A stretch of DNA of 64,000 bases from Adenanthera pavonina (lineage: Eukaryota > Streptophyta > Magnoliopsida > Fabales > Fabaceae), in the NCBI GenBank assembly GCA_026686845.1, contig JAIVEN010000021.1, positions 24,694,001 through 24,758,000 of the forward strand, in the 5' to 3' direction. The notes below the pieces were generated by a model. That model did not search any database and was not told where the DNA came from. It saw only the letters and a list, made by a program, of their open reading frames with translations. The translations under genes were made by a program, and so were the position numbers. Positions 36,290 to 48,802 of the stretch are shown in pieces (the stretch's first letter is position 1; every line of letters starts with the position of its first letter).

Positions 36290-39200
36290 TGTAATAACTT
36301 ATTTTTAAACTCATTTTCCTTGAATTATAATTCATTTAAATCTAATTATACTTGATCCTAAGCTTGAATCACATAATAATGAAAATCAGAATTTCCAAAA
36401 TTTTCAGTTACTGTTCATATGGTAGTTTCCACTTTGCCAACTGAACTTTGAAAATTCATAACTAATTCTAGAAAAATAATTTCATAGTGATTCAAATCTA
36501 CAAAAATAGATAAAAAACTTATATACATGGAAAAAATATGAAACAGAGCATTATCTTGACCAATTTATATAGTTTATTCCTCAAACATTTACTATATATT
36601 TGATCATTTTCTCTTCCTTAGTATTTTGGTCTTATATTTAAAAATTCATATCTCATTATATCATAAGAAAAATCATATATTATTTATGTCATTGGAAATG
36701 TCTATGAGTCTACTTTCTAGAAATATTTTTTTTGTACATTTATTCAACTTGTACAGGGCATGAAATTGACTTAAATCATTAAGGGTCAGAAAACTACTTC
36801 TACTGGAACAGTTTTAGGAGAAATTATATAACTCTTTCTTTATAGCTCCAAATACTTTCAAACCAGTGGCATTCATTTTCTAAGACTTAGAGGTTTTCAG
36901 AAATTTAAAATACTAAATTTTTGGAGCTTTGTACAATTTTCTCTTGTGTTTTGAATTTTCTAGTATTCATAATAAAAGATCTAGTTTTTCTTACTCTAAC
37001 CAATTTTGACCCTTAACTTCTAAAAGTCACCATAAATTGTACACTTATCCTATTTAGGTGTTCTTTAACTTTATAAAAAGCTCATTCTATCTACTTTTTG
37101 GAAATATATAACACTCATACATTATACTCTGTTTCATATGAACAGTACCTTCATTATTCTCAGAGTGTTTCTAATTGAGTATTTCCATTTTTATCTTGGC
37201 AAAATGAGCTTCATAACATGATTGCATCATCATTCCTTGTACAAAATCCATACATATCACTCAATAATGCTCAAATGGATATAGTTACAGAAATACAAGC
37301 CTCATGAATTCTCATGCAATTTTATACATGATACCATAACAATACTTTAAAATACCCACAATTCACATAATTATCATGCTTCTTCATTCTTCTTGCCTTC
37401 TTCCTTGGTTACTTCCATGTCCTTTCCCTAGCATGGTTAGTGTTTGAAATGGTGAGATTATGGAATCTCAGTAGCAAGTCATATGTCATGTAATTACATT
37501 ATCATATATGCATAAAAACTTAAATCATAACAATTCACCCATTCAAGCATATAACAAGTCATAATGGTTTTGAAATATTTTGGCATGGTCTCTCTATATA
37601 AAATGGATATCCAAGGGTTAGGATCCTTTCATAAAAACAGCCAAACCAATCTCACAACATCATAACATCAATATGGCAATGGGATTATAACATAGAAACA
37701 ATATACAATAACATAAAGCAAGAAATAGACTATGCTACCATTATTGCTTTCCTTTACCTTCCAACTTGATTCCAATGCCCCCACTCTCTTTTCCTTTGAG
37801 TTGTACTTCTTCCAAACACTTCCTTAAGCTTCCTTGGACCTAAACATAACACCAATGAAGCATATAAGCTATTGGTTCTTAGTCCAACTTCACACAATGC
37901 TCACTAAATCCTTAAATTTTTTCTTTGCTTTCTTCTTGGTTTTTCTTTGAACCAATGGTTGTTCTTAAGGTTTTGGGCCATGGGGAACTCATTTTTGGGG
38001 TCAAAATCAAGAAATTCCTTCTCTAATACTCCCCTATTTTGAATGAAAATGTAACAAAAAATGTAGAAAAATATTTTCTTCTCTAAACATCAAACAACTT
38101 GTACGTCTTTGTTCTTTAGGCGATTGTGAAGTTTTTATATGGTTGTATTTTGCCATAACTCAACTTTCTCTCTCTAGGGTTTGCCATGGCTGAAACTTTA
38201 AAGGTGTGTAGAGAGGAAAATACACCATGGAAAACAACCTAAACTACTTGAAGAACTAGCTTGAAAAGATGGAAAGCTTACCTTGACAACTTAGATTTAT
38301 ATACTTGGTTCTTGTCTTCTCTTCTCTCTTCTTTTTTTTCTACTTCCTTCTCTCACATAACTCTCCCTTTCTTTTCTGTTTTCAGACCTCTTTTCTTTCC
38401 TTTAAGCATGCCAAGTTCGGTCAAGAGAGGGGACAAAGAAGAAATATGATCCAATCAATTTTTACCAGTTTTACCCGAATACTTCTTGAAGAAGTATTTT
38501 CAACACTAATTAAATATTCCATTGCTCCTTTTATGCTGCAGCTGCCACGTGATAAATGATAAAGGAGAATAGGATTGTCTCACTTAATTACTTGGCTAAT
38601 CATGGTTAGTTCATTTTAATCTAATTTAGCTCAATTTTGGTCACTTTTACCTTTACTTTATTAAAACATTTTAACAAATTTCCTTTGAGTCTCAAGCTGG
38701 TTTTCAGACGTGTTCCATCATCATTTTTGGCCAAAAATTACTTCATAAAGTTTAATGGACCAAAATACCCTTAACCGATTAAATTTATCCCTATCGATTG
38801 GGTATTTTTACCAAAATTGTCATTAAATTGGTACAGGATTATCCAATAATTACTTTTGGTCCAAAATAATTGTCTAGACCCAAAATATATTTTATTAAGG
38901 TCCTATCATTGTCTTTGGATAAATACTGCCTTTTCCTGCAGTCTAAACTAACTTTTATTGAGTAAAATATTAATATTAAATCCTAATCACCCAATAAATA
39001 TTATTTTGACCTTAATAAATTTCATAATATATTTAATTGAATCTAAATCATTAAGAGCTTCATTTTGACTATAATTTTTCATATTTACGTCTGGGCTAAT
39101 TTATAATTTTTAAAACTTTCAGGTTCTTAGATGTAATTTTTCCCAAAATAATTTCTCTTTCCCCTTTTGAAATCATTATTAAGGGACTAATTTCAAAGAT

Positions 39201-39813
39201 TCTTGATTCTTGAAATCCAAATATTATTTTCTCATTTTTTTATTTAATTAGAAAAAATGACATATTTATCCTTCTTTATACTTAATGGTATCTCTCCGTT
39301 TTTCCAAACTCCTTTTACATTTTATGATGTCAACTTTTTCATTTTTGGGCCTTCAATTCATTATTCACATTTTACTTCTAATTTGAGAAATGACCATTTT
39401 GCCCCTGAATCAGGTCAAAATGTAATTATTAATTCTTTTGGGCACTTTCTTGTAATTTTACCCAAAGACCAATTTTTTGTTATTTCTTTTTCACTATGCA
39501 CATTAACTTCAAATTGGTCTATCTCTTAACTTGGAACTCTCGGGAACACAATACTTATATCGTTGCGCTCAACTTGGTGCGAGTTTTCATTCAAGTGGTA
39601 TATTACATTTTTTCTGGGTTGAGTTCTGAAATTAATTTCTGCTAAGGAACTTATAAAAAATTAATTCTAATTAATAATCAAACATAACTTCTTTAGAAAA
39701 TTAGATGAGAAATTAATTACTTCTAAAGTATGATTTTATATAGTCTTTTCGTCTCATTTCGTTTATCATTTTTTATTTATTTTATAATATCCTATAAAAA
39801 TAGGGATATTACA
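36290..39813 (+). mobile_element. Large solo LTR, possibly of a Ty3/gypsy chromovirus
   Basis: 3524 bp that starts TGTAATAAC and ends GGGATATTACA, flanked by CGATG (36285-36289) and CGATA (39814-39818). No gag-pol is present. The size, TGTAATA..TATTACA ends and many ACCAAAATACCC-type stretches are what I would expect of Del/Tekay-type LTRs, but that lineage is an inference. It lies just inside the LARD-like element's 5' LTR. Confidence 0.8.
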
Positions 39814-39818
39814 CGATA

Positions 39819-41999
39819 CATAAAGATAGATATCTTTCAATTTGAACCTATCACTAGTGTAAGTATCTCAAAGTATTAACAAATTAATGGTTACTTGAAA
39901 GCATTGAACCAAAATTCTTGCATTAATACCAGAAATACCACACATATAGACTTATATGTAACTTCAAAAAGTCCATAAGCAATTTCCGCACCCTAGGCTT
40001 TTCATAAACATTTCCAAGAATCAATCACAAATTCATGTTAGGGTAGCAGCACTCCTTATGTTCACATAAGTGGATTCCCTTAAGCCTTAATCATTCCTAC
40101 TTCTTTAAATTCATTAAGAGTTTTACTCATCATGAACACTTAAGTTCTTATATTATGTACTGGATATGAAATGACTATATATTATTACTCTAGTGCCTAG
40201 TTACTTATCAGTAACTTGTTTTTACCCATTGAATCTTTAAACTAGATTTAGTCCAGTTATAATTTGGGTTTCCATTACTAGTGATTGAAAGTTAAGGGGT
40301 CTTAATTAATCTCATTCATTTTGATGTTATCACCAATTTTGATGAATCCTTTTGTAAATATTTACTGAATACTTGTTTCCATGCATTATTAATTTCATTA
40401 GAAATTATATGTATAACATAATCATGCTTTAAACTTCAATGTCTAGATTTATCATTGTAGACCCTAGATATTACTATTCATTATTACAAATGTAAAAAAA
40501 TGTGACTATTATCCACCGTGGCCACAATTTTATTTAAATAATGAAATTCTTGGTCACATTCCCTCTTTAAATCTCTTGTTATCAAGACAACAAATTTTGA
40601 AACCTTGTATGATGATTTATACAAGATCCTTTTCTTTTATTTCCAAGAGATAGATCCTCTTGCATGGGTAAAACCCCACCAAAAGTTGACTTTTAATCAC
40701 TTCCACTAGTCATCTAGCCATCATCATTGTGTTCTTCAAATTTTGTAGGAACATAGTTCTAGATTTTATAATTATTAGATATCCTAGAACTTTTGCAATT
40801 CCTTTCTAGGAATAATATACTCATAAAACATATAGTAAATAAGTATTCAACAAGATAGTCTCAGTATCATTTATTATCTTGTCCATAAAATTAGTCTCCA
40901 TAGTTTATCCGCACTTAATAATCCACAAAGGATGTATTTTAATTTCAATACCAATTATATTTGTAACAATGATTATTAAAACATAAATCATGCTTGTCAT
41001 GTGTATTGATCACTAAATACAATAGACTAAATAACAAATGTTGATATATTCACACCAAAGACATTAATTTCATCAATCTTGTCATATATCCATTTCATCA
41101 CATGTGTTATTTGCTGCAATTATAGTAATCAAACAAGACTATTTCACGCTTTGTAAGATCCTAATCCCTTAACATATCTAGCCTTGATTTAACATGAAAT
41201 TTCTAGAGTTGACCATATGACTCCAGTATTGAATTTCCAAAACACTTTCAAAATTTTTCCTCTAAAATGAAATATAACACCTGACTCATATCAATAGAGA
41301 TCACGAAGTGGCAAATGTTTATACATCCACAAGGAATACATTAACTTTGTTACTCGTATTCAACTTATATAACATCAATATATATTCCAACATCAAATTC
41401 TGAACACACATCCCTGAAGCAAATTATTGCTACTGTTACCATGATTAATCAATGTTTCAGTTTTTTTTAAATAATTTCCAAGCCATTTTCTTAAAGTTCT
41501 GTCCATTAATAACAAAGTGATTTAAATAAATCAAGTACCTGCCTTCAAAATTGCAAGCTTATAAAATCAGTAACAACATTCTTTTCTATAAAATCCAAAT
41601 AATGCTTTGCCAATGATTTATAGTAGAACACTGTTTTCCAAAATTCAATATTAATAACAAAACATATAAATGCCCAAGTCGTAACCGAAGTTACATAATC
41701 CATGAGATATAATTTATTTTCACTAGATCAAATCAATTTAGTATGAAATAAAGCTTAACACTATAATGTTTCCCAAATTGAGTAAAACCTTTCAATCATG
41801 ACAATGGCACGTGATCAACTAATTTTACTATAACATATTTGTAGCATATATTGATCCCTTTATTCTAATTACATATTTTGATTACCAAATCAAGCAATTA
41901 TGATTTCATTTCATCCTTCAAATAAAATATTGTAAATTTAATTTTGTTAAAACGTATCATAAGAGCAAAGCACACGTGCACAAAATTTATTCAGCCTCA
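39819..41999 (+). other. Non-coding internal region of the LARD-like element
   Basis: This AT-rich 2.2 kb belongs to the interior of the element at 35677-44236. No retroelement domain, RNA gene or long frame is visible in either strand. Confidence 0.55.
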
Positions 42000-43509
42000 T
42001 GTTAGGAATGCTGACTTCCTAAGAAGGGGATGGATTTGAAAGTATAAAATCTTTCTACAATAATATATTATAGCAGTGAAAACAAAAGTTTGTAGAAAAA
42101 TAGAGTATAATGAAAATTGAATATAAGAGATAAGGAAATAGAAGACTTAGTAATTTATCTTAGTTTTGTTCAATTCACTTGACCTACATCTAATTCTTAA
42201 GCTACCACTTGAAAATTTTCACTATCAGCAATAATTCAGTGAGCTCCTTGCTATACCACAGTATAATATTCATGCTCTGTTCTAAGAACACAAAAAAACT
42301 CTCAATTACTCTCACTAGTGATTTACTTTATCCATTTGTGAATCCACTCACAAATAATCTTTTTTCCAGATGAAAAAAAGAATTGTCATAGAAATGAAAA
42401 CTCTCTTAAATAGAGTAGATATGAAAGTTGAAGAGCAATAAATGATGTGTATAGATGAAAAGCTTTAACACAGAATTTCAGCAAAATTTTGCAATATCAG
42501 ACTTAAATGTGTTACCCACAACTTCAAATGAAATTCTTTTGATAGATTTGTTGTTTAATTAGTCATTAAACACAAGATTTAACTATTAGAGATACTAACT
42601 ACTGGTTACTCTGGAAAAATAACCGTTCACCAATCACATTAAATGCGTCTAACACACAAAAATTTGAATTTTGGGGCTTAACAAACGTATTTCACAAAGA
42701 TAGAAGGTTAAATACTTTAATGTTGAACTTCATAATTCGTCTATTACTAAGTGATATTTAAATTTCGAATTTGCAAAAGATATCCAATATTAGTTTATGT
42801 AAATTTTCATATTGAAAGTGCATCTGAAGAGATTGAATAGCTTTCTCAAGTTTTCACATAGAATTTCGGAAGTTGAGTTTTAGAAGTTGAAATTCGTCAG
42901 TCAGAAGCATGTTCAATGTGATACAAAAGTTCTTCACAACAAAGTTCGAACTTTGAATTGCAAAGTTTGTCTGTCAGACACATGCTCCAACAAGACATAC
43001 AAGTTCTTACTTTGAAGTTCGTATTTTGAAGCTCAAGATTTGTCTATCAGATGTTGTAACTTTGAACTTCACAAACAATTAAATTTTAACTAAGTTTAAT
43101 GCGAATTTTACACACTCTCACTAACTGTGCTTAGCATGAAATTCAAAATTCAGAACCAAAATTTGTTTATCACATATGAGAACTCTGTAACTTCAAACTT
43201 CAACAAGTAAAGTGCCAATTTTGCACAAAATAAGTATGAGCCAAATAGAAAAATTCATCTGTTAGCTAATATCCTTTAGTTGTAACACATGCTAACATTA
43301 GATAATTTTGAAATAACTTGTTTGAATATTGTGGTAACATAAATAAACAAAATTTAAAGCTTTTTACTTAGTGTACATAGTGAGAAATTATAAAAACTAA
43401 TTCTTCACTTGATATTCATTGAATTTCTTCACTTTATACTTTTATATTCCTTTGATATTCTCCTTTTAAGTTCTAATTGTTTGGAATCATTAAAACTTAT
43501 GATTCAGCA
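42000..43509 (-). mobile_element. Solo LTR, family L1500, copy 3 (inverted)
   Basis: On the minus strand it starts TGCTGAATCATAAG and ends ATTCCTAACA, aligning with copies 1 and 2 over about 1.5 kb. Flanks CCTCA and TCACA agree at only three of five positions, so the target duplication has decayed. It is nested in the LARD-like element. Confidence 0.82.
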
Positions 43510-43683
43510 TCACATGATTTTCTCATGAAAATAAAATCTTATGATCCTATAAATCAAAATAAACAAGGCAAAATTAGAGATGTGGACTTATCTCATTTCT
43601 TTTGCAATTAACTAAAATTGAAGATGTCCTCATGAAGCACTTTGATCAAGCCATCTTATACAAAATGAATATCACCTTAAGAT

Positions 43684-44236
43684 TGTTAAAAAAGTAGCAT
43701 GTAGAAGAAGAAATATGTGCTTAGAAAATTAGATTGCTAGAAAATATGTATTTAGAAATGTGTGTAAATTATATAGTTCTTAAGGTGATATTTGTCTCTA
43801 TTACATTTGCTACTAGTTTTGTAGCAAATTACCCTTAAGTATTATCTGAAGCATTTCTAGAAATGTCCGAGTAGCATCCTTCATAATCTCCTGTATAAAA
43901 CTAGTTGAAGTTCCTAAGTAGGATTTCAAGAGGAATGTAGTGTTTGTTCACATTTTGATCCCTATTACACCTTTTAATCTTGTGCTTATATAATAATATC
44001 TACACTTATGAAAATTAAATATTCTATTCAATTTTAAACTAATAGTTACAATCATTTAAATTTCATAATAAAATTTAAATATTTACTTAATTTGAATTAT
44101 TACAACAGTTTAAAATTTAAATAAAATTAAATATTTCTTATTAAAAAATAAACATTAAATTTCATTTTAATCCGAGGCACATATCCTTACCACATGTCAA
44201 TAACTTAGTTTTTCAAACTAGATATTATTTGCAACA
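43684..44236 (+). repeat. 3' LTR of the LARD-like element
   Basis: Counterpart of 35677-36236. It is followed by ATACCTACTAGAATC, which is the continuation of the flanking segment also found at 61009. Confidence 0.9.
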
Positions 44237-45894
44237 ATACCTACTAGAATCTAAATTCATATTGGCGCATGCATGAGTCATGACAGTTGATATGAGAGAA
44301 AGTGAGAGCTTTTCTCAGCATCCAAGCAGGTGGAGCCACTGAAACCTTACGTTTGGATTTACAAAAGCAAAAGGAGCATAATTAATGTTTGATTTTCTTG
44401 GAAAATTACTATAATTTTATCGACTTTTCTCTTTTGGACTCAATGATTTGGCAGATTCCCATTACATGGTGCCACTTGTACAGACTTCCAGGAACTATTC
44501 TGCAAAATTCGACCCACCCCCATCTTCATCTGTCACCTTCATATCAGATGAAGTTTCCTTATTTTCCCGCACCGTTGCATGCTCAGATAAGGGCTCAATG
44601 TAAATCTAATTTTTTTTACCAGAATATAAATCTAATTGGCTCTATAAATTTTGTTGGATCCAAATTAATTCAAGTCCAGCCACGCAGAATCAAAACAAAA
44701 CCACCAGCCATTATTTTTTCTTTATAAAAAGGGGATAAATATCTTGCTGCCACCAACAGAATGTATGAAGCATCTTCTTTCAAATAATTCGAGTACTCTT
44801 GCAACATACTTACAGAGAATAGTATTTTTGGCGTGAACTTTGTCAGATACAAATGAGAGAATATTTTTTGCATCCATTTTGACATTTGAGTTTGTAAAAT
44901 AAAAGAGCATAAAGTAGCAATGACAATTGGTTTAAGTGGATTGTTTAGCACTTAATTTTTTAAGCTAAATCTCAACTTAAGTATTATGTATGGAAAAAAT
45001 TGCCACTATGAGAACTGTACTTCAATTAGACTTGATTTAGATTGATTAGAGTTTAATATAATTTTCAGATAATTTGAAATCTTATCTAATAAAGCAGGAG
45101 GTGATTAAATTTGTACATCACTATGGATGAATCTTTGGATTTTTTTTCTGTTTACTGAATGAGGAAACGATGCATTAATCAATCAAATGGGACACAGAGG
45201 AAAACAAACTGAGAAAAATAATGTATGAAAATATCAAATTAAATAATATTTCAACTCATCAGTCTGTTCCCCTAGATGTATTGGGCCGCAGCTTTTACCT
45301 ATACGGAGTAATGGGAAGACTGGGCCTGCAACGGAAAATATGGTATCTAACCCAAAAGGAAAAGAGTTTCGGATCCCAATAATAATATTCTAGTACACAA
45401 ACAGAGACAGAGTTATTAGAAAAAGAGAGTATATGAAATTTATTTTATTTTCAGCATCATTTACTTTTTTAATTTATTTTTCAAATCACTATATGCAATC
45501 ATTTATTTATTTTCAAATCACTATATTCAACTCGTTACTATAAAACCTGTGGCAAAAGTCACAAGTCAATCCTATTAATTTTTTTTTTAGTAAAAGGGGA
45601 TTTTATTATCAAATCAAGAAATACATAGCAACCTGACTATTGAGAAGAGCAAGGCGGAAACGCCGAGGAATGTGCAGAAATATCAGTCTGTCTTCGCAAT
45701 GATCTTCATTTTCAAAAACACGCTTATTCCTAGCTTCTCACAGCTTCCAACATGTAACACCAAATCTTTGACCACGTGTTTCGGATGGATATTTAGGGTC
45801 AGCCAATCCTTGTCAATCTTATTAGTTCAATCTGCCAAAGCAATACGCAATTGAAAAGCTCCCCCCACCTCCAACTCCAGGCTGACATTTTAAC
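44237..45894 (+). repeat. Paralogous segment D (copy of 60990-62575)
   Basis: The segment aligns in the same direction with 60990-62575: for example AGAATCTAAATTCATATTGG, CTGAAACCTTACGTTTGGAT, GAATATAAATCTAATTGGCT and TTTCGGATCCC are shared. The frames in it (including 44389-44727) are short and not conserved between copies, so I regard it as non-coding. It has a CACTATAAAACC-like, TATA-resembling motif near 45536 in both copies. A LINE tail (45578-45811) is present only in this copy. Confidence 0.85.
45578..45811 (-). mobile_element. 5'-truncated LINE 3' end, 234 bp, with 13-bp target duplication
   Basis: GTCAATCCTATTA (45565-45577) and GTCAATCTTATTA (45812-45824) flank the insert, and the paralogue at about 62486 has one GTCAATCTTATTA. 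The insert starts with a T run, so on the minus strand it ends in poly(A). Its minus-strand frame contains EARNKRVFENEDHCEDRL, the region following zf-RVT in plant L1-like pol, and ends before TTTTACT plus the A tail. Confidence 0.88.
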
Positions 45895-46085
45895 AAAATA
45901 GAAAAATTATGGCAATAAATATCCAATATTTGAATAATTAATGTGATGTCTCAAATGGAGAGTAGTTGTTGCTTCTCAAATGGAGCATAGGTTTCTCAAT
46001 GTGATTTTTCCTTCAAGAAAAGTTGAATTCCTCCCATTGGTTATAATTTATTCTTATATTTATAATTAAATGTTTGGATTCAAAA
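45895..46085 (+). repeat. Local segmental repeat, copy B, left part
   Basis: It matches 29410-29578 of copy A (GGCAATAAATAT, CTCAAATGGAG, AAGAAAAGTTGAATTCCTCC) and stops at GGATTCAAAA, where the CACTA element begins. The copy continues at 51156. Confidence 0.85.
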
Positions 46086-46442
46086 CACTATGCCAATTTT
46101 CACTTTTAATGATGTTTAATAGTTAGTGTTTCTTATAAAAATATTAATTAAAATGATACACGAAATACTTTAGTGGATAGTTTTGAAAGAAATGCCACCT
46201 AAAGATGGATGAAAAATAAAAAAAAATTTACAAATACTTTAATCTCTACTTAATTATAAACATCAATTAAATAATTTATAAATTAAAAAAATGATAATAA
46301 CTTTAAATGGTGTTTCCTAAAATTAGGGCTTTAGATGTGTTTTTCAAGAGGAAATGCCTTCTAAAATTATTTAAAAAATATTTAAATTAATCAAAGTTCT
46401 TGCTGATCCACTCTATCCTTATTCTCATCCTTAATCTCTTAT

Positions 46443-47068
46443 CCCCCGTTTGGTAGGGGGTTTGAGAGGGACTTTCCCTCCATAAAATTTGCCCTTTCCA
46501 AGCTCTTCTCCTCTTATTTGAAATGACATTCTGAGAGAGAGAGAGGAGAGCAACACCCTCCCGTCCCCCCCCCCTCAAAGTGTCCCCTCTGAAATTGAGG
46601 GAGGGAGGGGACACTTTTTCTTTTTAATTTTGATCATTTTTTTAATTAAAAACATTTTTAAAAATAAAAAAAATTATTAAAAAATCTTAAAAATATAAAA
46701 ATATTTATTTAAAAATCCCAATAAAAAAATATTGTACCTAAGTTCTATGTCTCAAAAAATAAATATAAAAAATTTTAATATTAAATATAAAATTATAAAA
46801 TATAAATATAAAGTATTAAAACATAATTTTATACTAAATATTAAAAATTTTTATATTCATAAAAATAATAAAAAACTTCTTTAATTTTAAAAATAAAATA
46901 ATCAAATTATTATTAATTTTTCTTATTTCCTCCCCCCTTTCTCAACTAAATAACAAATTATCAAAAATTACTCCATTTGCTTCCTTTTCCTTTCCCTCCC
47001 TTCCCTCTTTATCTCATCTCCTCCCTCCACCGTTAAAATTCCTCCCTTCCATCCCTCCTACCAAGCCC
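46443..47068. mobile_element. MITE-like foldback nested in the CACTA element
   Basis: CCCCGTTTGGTAGGGGGTTT on the left mirrors CCCTCCTACCAAGCCCGAGC on the right. GA/CT-rich arms enclose an AT-rich centre. It belongs to the same kind of foldback seen at 8684 and 10898. Confidence 0.6.
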
Positions 47069-47069
47069 G

Positions 47070-48560
47070 AGCGCTTTGTTCCCTCATCGTCCAGCTCTCA
47101 GTTGATCCCTTTCGTCTTTCTTTAAGCCCGTAGTTGCTTGTCTGTTCACCATCTTCTCTTCTTCGTGCATCCTCTGGTGAGTTTGTGGTTTGAACCCTAA
47201 GCCCCCTACTCTCCTTAACTTTTTTCGAGATCACTCCCTCTCCTTCCATTATCGCCTCCTTCACTCTCCGCCTTCTCTTATTCTTCACTTGCATCTTCAT
47301 TCTGAACCTTCGTACCACCACCGTCTCCCTCACCACCACTATCTTCATTCTCTTTTTCTCTCGTCCTCTCTTTATTTTTGTTCTTCGCCTTCGATCTACT
47401 TGTGCCATCGATCTCCACCACCATCACCATCACAACCTCCGTTATCCTAAGTCAAAACTCACAATTGCCCAAAGCTGTCGTCATAGTTCATGGTGCTTTT
47501 AGGGTTTCAGAGTCGCCACATTCTTGTTCGTGCCTGGTTTCGCACAAGTTTGGAGAAGTTCAAATAGTGTAAAAGAACAACATTAATTTTTTGCCAAATC
47601 TTCTTTGGCTTCTTCCTCGGATCACACCTCTTATTCCTCTCGAGTTCTCTGTTGTTGCACCTCTTTCCAGATCTGGATTGCAATTTCCCCTTTTTTGTGA
47701 TCTGTGAGTTTTTGCTATTTCCAAATCAGGTTTGCTATTTTCCCCTCTTTAATTGAATATGACTTTATGTGCAGATATTTTCTTTCAGTTTTAATGGTAT
47801 TCATCCTTGGGCCGTTCTCGAAGTTGATATTGCAAGTGAGCAATTCATAAGAGGTGTGTGGGCTAAATTGAACACGGTTTCCTTCTTTATATATATATAT
47901 ATATATTATGTTATTGATTTAGGAAAATTCATTTCACAGATTGCTACAATTGCTGATGCCATATATGGTGTGGGCTAAATACTGTCTTCAAAATAACAGG
48001 CAATGTCAAAGTGCACATTACATGAACAATTGCTACTGAAGTATTCTGATAGTTATGCTGTCATAGTTTTGTTGCCAAAAGTAAACTTAGCTTTCTCTTA
48101 TAGTTGAGCTGAAATGAATTAGCATGATCTAGTGACATTAGAAAAGCATTAAGTCTCCAAGCCTAAGAAGAAGTTACATGTCCATACAACTTTTTGATGA
48201 TAGATTGTAGTGATTGATTATCTTCTCGCATATGATCAATGGATATCCATCCATGTATCAGCACACATTACACAATTTTCATTGCATTTTTCACCTCTAA
48301 ATGATTTTTGTGGTAATAATTCCCACTACTAAGGATCAAGGCTGACCTCTACCATGATGCTCACCAATAAATTATTGCTGAGATTTTCATATGTATATAT
48401 TAATATCTTCCTTTTCCAATTTCAGGCGAGTTAGACCAAGACTCATTCTAGACTATTCTTTTTGTTAGCTCTTTACTCTGTCACATTTTTTATGACTTAC
48501 CAACTTACCAATATTTTGCTTGTGGTCGTTGTTCTATACTCCATTTCTTTTACTTGTGTA
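47070..48560 (+). other. CT-rich, leader-like sequence and intron-like sequence inside the CACTA element
   Basis: The 47080-47560 stretch is CT-rich with CTTCATTCTC-type runs, like a plant 5' leader or first exon, and has short frames I cannot assign. From 47600 it becomes T-rich and intron-like, with a TA microsatellite at about 47888-47908. Confidence 0.45.
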
Positions 48561-48566
48561 TGTCAG

Positions 48567-48802
48567 TATAGTGACCTTGCTAATGCAGAGCATATGTGCT
48601 CTTAGAGAAATTTTAGCAAGTCACTGCAAGGTGGAACCAGGTAAACTATGTTGGGATAGAAAATGAAGATGAGGTGGGGAAAGATGAGCAATGGTCTTAT
48701 ATGATAGTTGTAATAGATGCATGCCTTCCTCTCCTTGCTTCCGGGGAATCTCCAATTTCTGGCCATCTTTCGATTAATTATGAACTACCAGCAAAGAAAT
48801 GA
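48567..48802 (+). pseudogene. Fragment of a plant helicase-C-like gene, frameshifted
   Basis: The first frame gives YSDLANAE. After a one-base shift the next frame gives YVLLEKF, a stop, QVTARWNQ, then DEQWSYMIVVIDACLPLLAS and ISGHLSINYELPAKK followed by a stop. This resembles the C-terminal helicase-like part of a plant protein family that I remember as ATP-dependent RNA helicase-like (a pattern such as RAVILEKF..A..RWNQ and ..LINYELP.KKE); I cannot verify the family name. In-frame stops and the shift show it is not functional. It lies inside the CACTA element. Confidence 0.6.

Larger units (their letters stand above)
35677..44236 (+). mobile_element. Non-coding LTR element (LARD-like) carrying two nested solo LTRs
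   Basis: Direct repeats at 35677-36236 and 43684-44236 (560 and 553 bp) are its LTRs. They open TGATAGGAAAGTAGG and TGTTAAAAAAGTAGC and both end CAACA. Flanks ATAGT and ATACC are a poor target duplication, but joining the outer flanks recreates the sequence of the paralogue at 61000-61015 (AATACCTATTAGAATC). Removing the nested solo LTRs (36290-39813 and 42000-43509) leaves an internal region of roughly 2.4 kb with no gag or pol trace, so it is a large non-autonomous derivative. No methionine-tRNA primer site follows the 5' LTR. Confidence 0.85.

Noticed and set aside
44389..44727. 112-codon frame on + strand
   Set aside because: The paralogous segment at 61163 has stops and indels in the corresponding frame, so it is not under coding constraint.
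47190..47572. Frames of 64-86 codons in the CT-rich part of the CACTA element
   Set aside because: Proline, serine and leucine-rich products with no recognised domain; more likely a decayed 5' leader.
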